A stretch of 7,822 nucleotides of DNA from Scatomonas sp963661545 (GTDB lineage Bacteria; Bacillota; Clostridia; Lachnospirales; Lachnospiraceae): the NCBI GenBank assembly GCA_963661545.1, contig CAVLCU010000121.1, forward strand, positions 1 to 7,822, written 5' to 3'. Within the stretch, counting starts at the first letter, position 1. The number at the start of each line of letters is the position of its first letter. Of the stretch, positions 3,981-7,822 are shown in pieces. The notes below the pieces were generated by a model that saw nothing but the letters and a program-made list of their open reading frames with translations, had not been told where the DNA came from and did no database searches. A program made the position numbers and the translations under genes.

Positions 3981-5978
3981 TTAGTTGCCGCTTCCTGGCA
4001 TCATCCAGCCATATCCTGAATTCCCGGAATCGCCGGAGTTACCGGAATTATCAGGACTATCCCCATTCCCGGAGTTGCCGGAACCATCCGAATTCCCGGA
4101 ATTACCTGTCTGGCTCTGGGGCTTGTCCGCTGCGGAACCCAGAGTGATGGTCAGGGTTTTTTCCACATATTCGCCTTCATTGGATCGCTGTACAACAATC
4201 TCAACCTCTTCTCCTGCCGCATAATACTGAAGGACATCCTTGAGGGCAGAATAATCGCTGATCTCTCTTCCATCCAGTTTCTGCAGCACATCGCCCTTCT
4301 TGATTCCTGCCGCATCTGCCGGACTTCCCTCTACCACATCGGTGACACAGACACCGGTAGGCATATTGTACATCTGAGAAATACTGCTGGTTACATCCGC
4401 GCAGGTAATTCCCAGATAAGAGGCCTGGTCATCGCTTACCTTTTCACGGGTAGTAAGGTTCATCAAGCCCTCCAGGATAGGCTCAGCCTTGGAGATGGGA
4501 ATGGCAAAGCCTATTCCGTCTACCGTCGTTCCGGAGGAGGTAGAAGAGCTCTTGGCCTCATTGATACCGATCAGCTCTCCCTTCATATTCAGCAGAGCGC
4601 CGCCGCTGTTGCCGGAGTTGATGGGAGCATCCGTCTGAATCAGGCCGGTAGAGGTATAGGTGGAACCATTGCCGTCCGACAGGGTCAGGTCACGGTTCAG
4701 GGCGCTGACATAACCACTGGTGACAGACTGGCCATAGCCCAGGGCATTACCGATAGCTACCACCTGTTCCCCCAGAACCAGGTCATCGGAATTGCCCAGA
4801 GTGGCAATCTTGATCTGACTCATGGTCTCCTCAGAAATATCCGACAGCTTGACTGCAACCACAGCCAGATCCGTCTCGGAATCGGTACCCTTCACCTGGG
4901 CCTCCACGCTGCTCTCATCAATAAAGCCCACGGACAATTGCGTGGCGCCGGAAACCACATGGTCGTTGGTAGCGATCAAAAGCTCGGTCTCATTCTGTCC
5001 CACGATCACTCCGGTTCCGGCTCCTTCCACCTCATAGGACTGGGTGCCCCCGAAGAAGCTCTGCATCTCCTCCACAGACATGGTGGAAATGGTCACCAGA
5101 GAAGGCATGCAATTGGCTGCCACCGTAGCTACGGAACTGGTGGAGGAAGAGGAGGAGCTGGCGGTCGTTACCGATTCCCCGGAGGTCTCAGTGGTAGCCA
5201 GGGTAGGGGTTACCGCAGCCTCTGTGGCAGAGCTGCTGTTAAAACTGCCTCCCACACGATTGACCCCATAAAATACCCCGCCGGCCACTAATCCGAAGAC
5301 CAGAGCCATGGATACATTCACCATCCATTTCTTTCCCAGCCCCATGGGCTTTCTTGCCTTCTTGGTTCTTGCCCTTTTCGTCTTGGCCGGTGTGGCAAAT
5401 TCTGCATGCTGTCCTCTGGCCTGGCTCCCCTGACCGGTAGAATATTGATAATTCGTCTGCCAGGAATTCTGTCCTGCCTGTCCTGCATTGCCCGCGGCTC
5501 CCGCCTGGGTCTGCTGAGCGCTCTGATTTGTCTGTCCGGCGGAAGCGCTGGCCCCCTTCCAGGTTCCCTGTCCCCCGAAAGTGCTGGTCCCCTTCCAAGT
5601 TCCCTGTTCCCCGGAGGCAGTCGTTCCACTCTGGCTTCCCTGCTGCAGCTTGGGATTCACCCAGCTGTAAGTGGTTCCCCCCATCGGCTGTGCTTGTCCG
5701 GCTGTCTGCCTCTCACTGCCAATCTGAGTCTGCCCGGCTGCCTGGGCCTCACTGCCGGTCTGGGTCTGTCCGACTGCCTGGGCCTCACTGCCGGTCTGAG
5801 TCTGTCCGGCTGCCTGGGCAGCATTCGTGTCCTTCTGGGAGCCTGTCACCTCCTCCCCGGCCTGCTGCGTCATATCCCTGGCAGCCTTGACCTCTTCGTT
5901 TCTATGCTCATTTTCCTTTGCCTCTTGCCCGGCATTTTCATCCATCTGATTGGAATCATAATTGAATTCTTCCCTCAT
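3981..5978 (-). CDS. htrA: HtrA/DegP-type membrane-anchored serine protease with PDZ domain
   Basis: An S1C-family quality-control protease that degrades misfolded proteins outside the membrane. From the ATG at 5978 it has 665 residues, far longer than the usual 400-500. Order: a long hydrophilic Gln/Ala/Gly/Ser-rich cytoplasmic part (1-198) with 12-residue repeats, a basic patch (199-217), one TM segment (about 219-239), a Ser/Thr linker, a trypsin-like domain with catalytic His340 (ATNDHVVSG), Asp370 (SETDLAVV) and Ser458 (NSGNSGG), one PDZ domain (about 519-613), and a Gly/Asn/Ser-rich tail (about 625-653) ending in GYGWMMP. The triad is complete. Start choice: AGAGG (5992-5988) is 9 nt from the ATG at 5978 but only 3 nt from an in-frame GTG at 5984, so the ATG is preferred; the GTG start would add two residues. 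It is transcribed alone, with terminators on both sides. The PDZ domain probably senses substrate C-termini. Confidence 0.93.
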   Translation of the reverse strand: MREEFNYDSNQMDENAGQEAKENEHRNEEVKAARDMTQQAGEEVTGSQKDTNAAQAAGQTQTGSEAQAVGQTQTGSEAQAAGQTQIGSERQTAGQAQPMGGTTYSWVNPKLQQGSQSGTTASGEQGTWKGTSTFGGQGTWKGASASAGQTNQSAQQTQAGAAGNAGQAGQNSWQTNYQYSTGQGSQARGQHAEFATPAKTKRARTKKARKPMGLGKKWMVNVSMALVFGLVAGGVFYGVNRVGGSFNSSSATEAAVTPTLATTETSGESVTTASSSSSSTSSVATVAANCMPSLVTISTMSVEEMQSFFGGTQSYEVEGAGTGVIVGQNETELLIATNDHVVSGATQLSVGFIDESSVEAQVKGTDSETDLAVVAVKLSDISEETMSQIKIATLGNSDDLVLGEQVVAIGNALGYGQSVTSGYVSALNRDLTLSDGNGSTYTSTGLIQTDAPINSGNSGGALLNMKGELIGINEAKSSSTSSGTTVDGIGFAIPISKAEPILEGLMNLTTREKVSDDQASYLGITCADVTSSISQMYNMPTGVCVTDVVEGSPADAAGIKKGDVLQKLDGREISDYSALKDVLQYYAAGEEVEIVVQRSNEGEYVEKTLTITLGSAADKPQSQTGNSGNSDGSGNSGNGDSPDNSGNSGDSGNSGYGWMMPGSGN
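4020..4106 (-). repeat. Gly/Asn/Ser low-complexity repeat in the htrA 3' end
   Basis: This stretch of htrA encodes short degenerate GNSG/GNSD/GDSG units, built from repeats of CCGGAAT/CCGGAGT on the plus strand. It follows the PDZ domain and forms a flexible tail before the last dozen residues. Confidence 0.7.
5541..5612 (-). repeat. Two tandem 36-bp units in htrA (GTWKG repeat)
   Basis: Two consecutive 12-residue units, each containing QGTWKG (residues about 123-146), correspond to two 36-bp copies with only a few differences. The block has the same 12-residue period as the upstream repeat block but a different sequence. Confidence 0.75.
5703..5810 (-). repeat. Three tandem 36-bp units in htrA (GQTQTGSEAQA repeat)
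   Basis: Three 12-residue copies of xGQTQTGSEAQA (residues about 57-92), nearly identical in the first two copies and drifting in the third, sit in the predicted cytoplasmic part of HtrA. In-frame 36-bp units can expand or contract by slippage without a frameshift. Confidence 0.85.
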
Positions 5979-5986
5979 GGTCACAT

Positions 5987-6210
5987 ACCTCTTTTCTTCC
6001 TGTAAATTCTGATCTATGTATTGCTGATTTCCCTGTTCTCATCTTACATGGCCATTGTACCGTTCAATTGTGTTAAATATGTGACCACTCATTCAAAAAA
6101 AGGTGAACTATCCTATTCCGGCAGCAGCATGCCATGCCAACGCAAAGAGACTTCCCTATGTAGGGGACGAAACAGCCTGCAGCATGGGAGCAGGCTTTAG
6201 ACCCTGGGGC
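5987..6210 (-). promoter_or_regulatory. htrA upstream region
   Basis: This is the gap between the dehydratase terminator and htrA. A TACAAT hexamer (6059-6054, minus strand) is the best -10 candidate but has no good -35, so the promoter is uncertain; it would give a leader of about 65 nt. Farther upstream are two small perfect inverted repeats: AGCCTGC/GCAGGCT (6174-6180 and 6190-6196) and CCCTA-TG-TAGGG (6154-6165). Neither is followed by a U-tract on the minus strand. No recognised stress operator was seen. Confidence 0.3.
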
Positions 6211-6259
6211 AAAAAAGACAAGGCCGGACAGAAAACGCTGTGCTTCTGCCGACCTTGTC
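6211..6259 (-). terminator. Rho-independent terminator of the serine dehydratase-like gene
   Basis: On the minus strand GACAAGG-CGG-CAGAA (6259-6244) pairs with TTCTG-CCGG-CCTTGTC (6233-6217), with one G-U pair and one bulge, followed directly by TTTTTT (6216-6211). It begins 13 nt after the stop codon. Confidence 0.9.
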
Positions 6260-6272
6260 GAAAAAGATGGGT

Positions 6273-7697
6273 CTATTCTTCTATAATGACAATATTTAAT
6301 TTCTTAGCCCAGGCCAGGGCTTCCTCCCGACTGGGAGAGGCATCCAGGAGCACCAGACGGGCTCCGGCCCGGTTCAGGGTATCTACAAAAGAATTCTGCT
6401 GGCTGGCTTCTATGAAGACCCTTTGGACATGGGCTTCTTTCATCTCTACGATCTCTACCTCGATCCCCCTCTGCTTCACCTCTTCCATAATGGTGGAATA
6501 GGCTTCTGCATCGCTGGTGCTGCAGCCATTCACCGCTGCCATCAAAACACCCGGAATGTTGATGGCCCGGCGGGCAAACAGCTCCGGACAAAACTCGATA
6601 CGAACTTTCTTGATCTCTCCTTTGGCCAGATAATGGGCCAGACGGCCGCAATTGGTGGGAGAACCCACTCCCTCACTGCTTCCGCCTACTACAGCATCCC
6701 CGAAGGGAGCCGTGATGAGATTGGCTTTCCCGGCAAGGGCCCGGCTTTCTTCCCCTGCTGTCACCATAATCTCCTCTTTTCTCCTGTGCTCTGCCTCCAG
6801 GGCCTGGTCAGATACATAGGCATCCACCCTGCTGTCTCTCTTGAAGAAGGGCTCCATATGGCGGATGGTTACCGGAACCACATGCTCTGCCGACTGCAGG
6901 TGGCATTGGGCAGCCATGGCAATCATAACATCCACCGGAATGGTGGAGGGAATGGAGGTATACATAGCCAGCTGACTGGCCAGACGGGCGATCAGGATAC
7001 CTCCGCCTATATGGGTGGCACACAGGCCGGGGGCCAGCACCCGGGGAGTACAGGGAACGGCAATGGTGGGGGAGATGGCCAGCACCATGGCCTTCTCCAT
7101 CTGCTGGGGGCTCCCCCCTGCCAATTCCACGAAGGCTGCGGCGGAGGCACAGGCGCCTGCCCCGATTCCCTCCATATTGCAGCCGGTGGTGCATTTTCCG
7201 ATCCGATACATGCCGCCAATCTTTAAAATCACAGCCATGATACGGCCCAGCAGCTCCTGATCCCCCGGATAATATTCCATCACCGCTTTCACAAAGCCGG
7301 TATAAGGGCAGGAATCTCCGGTCCCGGCGCAGGGGCGAAGTCCTATGGTATGATTCCCCACCTGGGCGGCCAGGGTCACCGTTACGATCCGGTTGACAAA
7401 GGGATCCTCCAGTATCCTGGCCTTGGCCTCCGGTCCGTTCAGATCCTGGCCGATCTGGCCCAGCAGACTGCTGTGGCCGGAGGTAAGACCGATCTCCGCC
7501 GCCTTGAGATTATGGGCAAATGCCGCCTTCATGTCTTCATATACCGTTTCTTTGGTTTTTCCTGTAAAATCGCAGGTTTCCTCCAGAATGACATCCCCCA
7601 CACGCATGTCCAGCTTCTCCGCTGCCCGGATGCATTCTCCTATCGTCATATGACCAAAATGATCACCGGCCTCCGCCGCATATTCTCTGACTGTCAT
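6273..7697 (-). CDS. Serine dehydratase alpha-family protein with an extra C-terminal domain
   Basis: Residues 1 to about 300 match the alpha domain of iron-sulfur L-serine dehydratases, which deaminate L-serine to pyruvate and ammonia using a [4Fe-4S] cluster as Lewis acid. Landmarks are an N-terminal helical segment like the family (EYAAEA to VYEDMKAAF), RPCAGTGDSCPYTGF (121-135), GCNMEGIGAGACASAAAF (172-189), ELAGGSPQQ and VPCTPRVLAPGLC (214-226). Cys173, Cys216 and Cys226 are spaced 43 and 10 apart, close to the 42 and 11 of the three cluster cysteines in the known enzyme. Cys123 and Cys130 are additional. The protein has 474 residues, whereas the clostridial alpha subunit has about 290; residues about 310-474 form a separate alpha/beta-looking domain that I do not recognise. 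No beta subunit is nearby. The HTIGLRPCAGTGDS block differs from the canonical sequence, so the substrate may not be serine. The ATG at 7697 has GGGGGA about 7 nt upstream and overlaps an upstream TGA. Confidence 0.78.
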   Translation of the reverse strand: MTVREYAAEAGDHFGHMTIGECIRAAEKLDMRVGDVILEETCDFTGKTKETVYEDMKAAFAHNLKAAEIGLTSGHSSLLGQIGQDLNGPEAKARILEDPFVNRIVTVTLAAQVGNHTIGLRPCAGTGDSCPYTGFVKAVMEYYPGDQELLGRIMAVILKIGGMYRIGKCTTGCNMEGIGAGACASAAAFVELAGGSPQQMEKAMVLAISPTIAVPCTPRVLAPGLCATHIGGGILIARLASQLAMYTSIPSTIPVDVMIAMAAQCHLQSAEHVVPVTIRHMEPFFKRDSRVDAYVSDQALEAEHRRKEEIMVTAGEESRALAGKANLITAPFGDAVVGGSSEGVGSPTNCGRLAHYLAKGEIKKVRIEFCPELFARRAINIPGVLMAAVNGCSTSDAEAYSTIMEEVKQRGIEVEIVEMKEAHVQRVFIEASQQNSFVDTLNRAGARLVLLDASPSREEALAWAKKLNIVIIEE

Positions 7698-7822
7698 GTC
7701 CTTTCCCCCAATTTTCCCAGATCCGCCGGGTTCACCGGCATCGCCTCCTGTTTGGCTGGGTGCAGCTGTAATCCTCCGCTCCCAGCCCTATCGTCCGTCC
7801 TCTCCCTCGCACACCTGTACCC
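7694..7822 (-). CDS. Possible C-terminal end of an upstream gene (partial)
   Basis: One minus-strand frame is open from the window edge to a TGA at 7696-7694 (42 codons), while both other minus frames contain stops. The stop overlaps the dehydratase start as ATGA, the usual arrangement for translationally coupled genes. The translation is Arg/Gly-rich at first and more ordinary at the end (PADLGKLGERT). No family is recognised, and chance openness of 129 nt in GC-rich DNA is possible. Confidence 0.4.
   Translation of the reverse strand, partial: GYRCARERTDDRAGSGGLQLHPAKQEAMPVNPADLGKLGERT

Noticed and set aside
5541..5810. 36-bp repeats considered as a CRISPR array
   Set aside because: The units are directly adjacent without spacers, in frame, and lie inside a clear protease gene.
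5984..5986. ATG at 5986 as htrA start
   Set aside because: It is followed at once by TGA in its own frame (ATGTGA), so it cannot start htrA.
6423..7226. Plus-strand open frame antisense to the dehydratase-like gene (267 codons)
   Set aside because: It is Gly/His-rich and of low complexity, a shadow of the GC-rich coding strand that encodes the Fe-S cysteine motifs.

Overview
The window looks like a chromosomal segment of a Gram-positive anaerobic clostridium, most likely of the Lachnospiraceae. The grounds are the gene types (a divergent ClpX, a single-TM HtrA protease with a long low-complexity N-terminus, a Fe-S serine dehydratase alpha-family enzyme), strong AGGAGG-type ribosome binding sites and a mid-range GC content. 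This placement is inference; no rRNA or other marker is present. All confidently called genes lie on the minus strand, so transcription runs from high to low coordinates.

Layout, in transcription order. (1) 7822-7694: an open frame that may be the tail of an upstream gene; its TGA overlaps the next start as ATGA. (2) 7697-6273: a serine dehydratase alpha-family protein with the three expected Fe-S cysteines and an extra C-terminal domain of about 165 residues that I do not recognise. A strong terminator (6259-6211) follows. (3) 5978-3981: an HtrA/DegP-type membrane-anchored serine protease with trypsin-like and PDZ domains, 12-residue tandem repeats in its cytoplasmic part and a Gly/Asn/Ser-rich tail. 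A perfect hairpin terminator (3962-3921) follows. (4) 3963-2927: an AT-rich island. It has a possible 29-codon plus-strand ORF that runs into the same terminator, a GC-rich hairpin flanked by 9-bp direct repeats, and a minimal nucleotidyltransferase/HEPN gene pair of the toxin-antitoxin type. (5) 2815-186: a probable operon with its own sigma-A-like promoter. It encodes a divergent ClpX ATPase, a coiled-coil/zinc-ribbon protein with an acidic tail, and a small signal peptidase II-like protein. A hairpin at 108-146 follows, which could also serve a plus-strand gene whose last codons may lie at 2-49.

How the genes may work together. Two units concern protein quality control (HtrA at the cell surface, ClpX in the cytoplasm), but they are separately transcribed and separated by the AT-rich island. 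ClpX, the zinc-ribbon protein and the LspA-like peptidase are probably co-transcribed. The ClpX keeps the ATPase, pore and ClpP-docking motifs but has lost the RKH substrate loop, so it is probably a specialised paralog; the neighbouring zinc-ribbon protein could be a partner or adaptor, which is only a hypothesis. The nucleotidyltransferase/HEPN pair looks like an acquired defence or addiction module. No CRISPR array, tRNA, rRNA or intact mobile element was seen.
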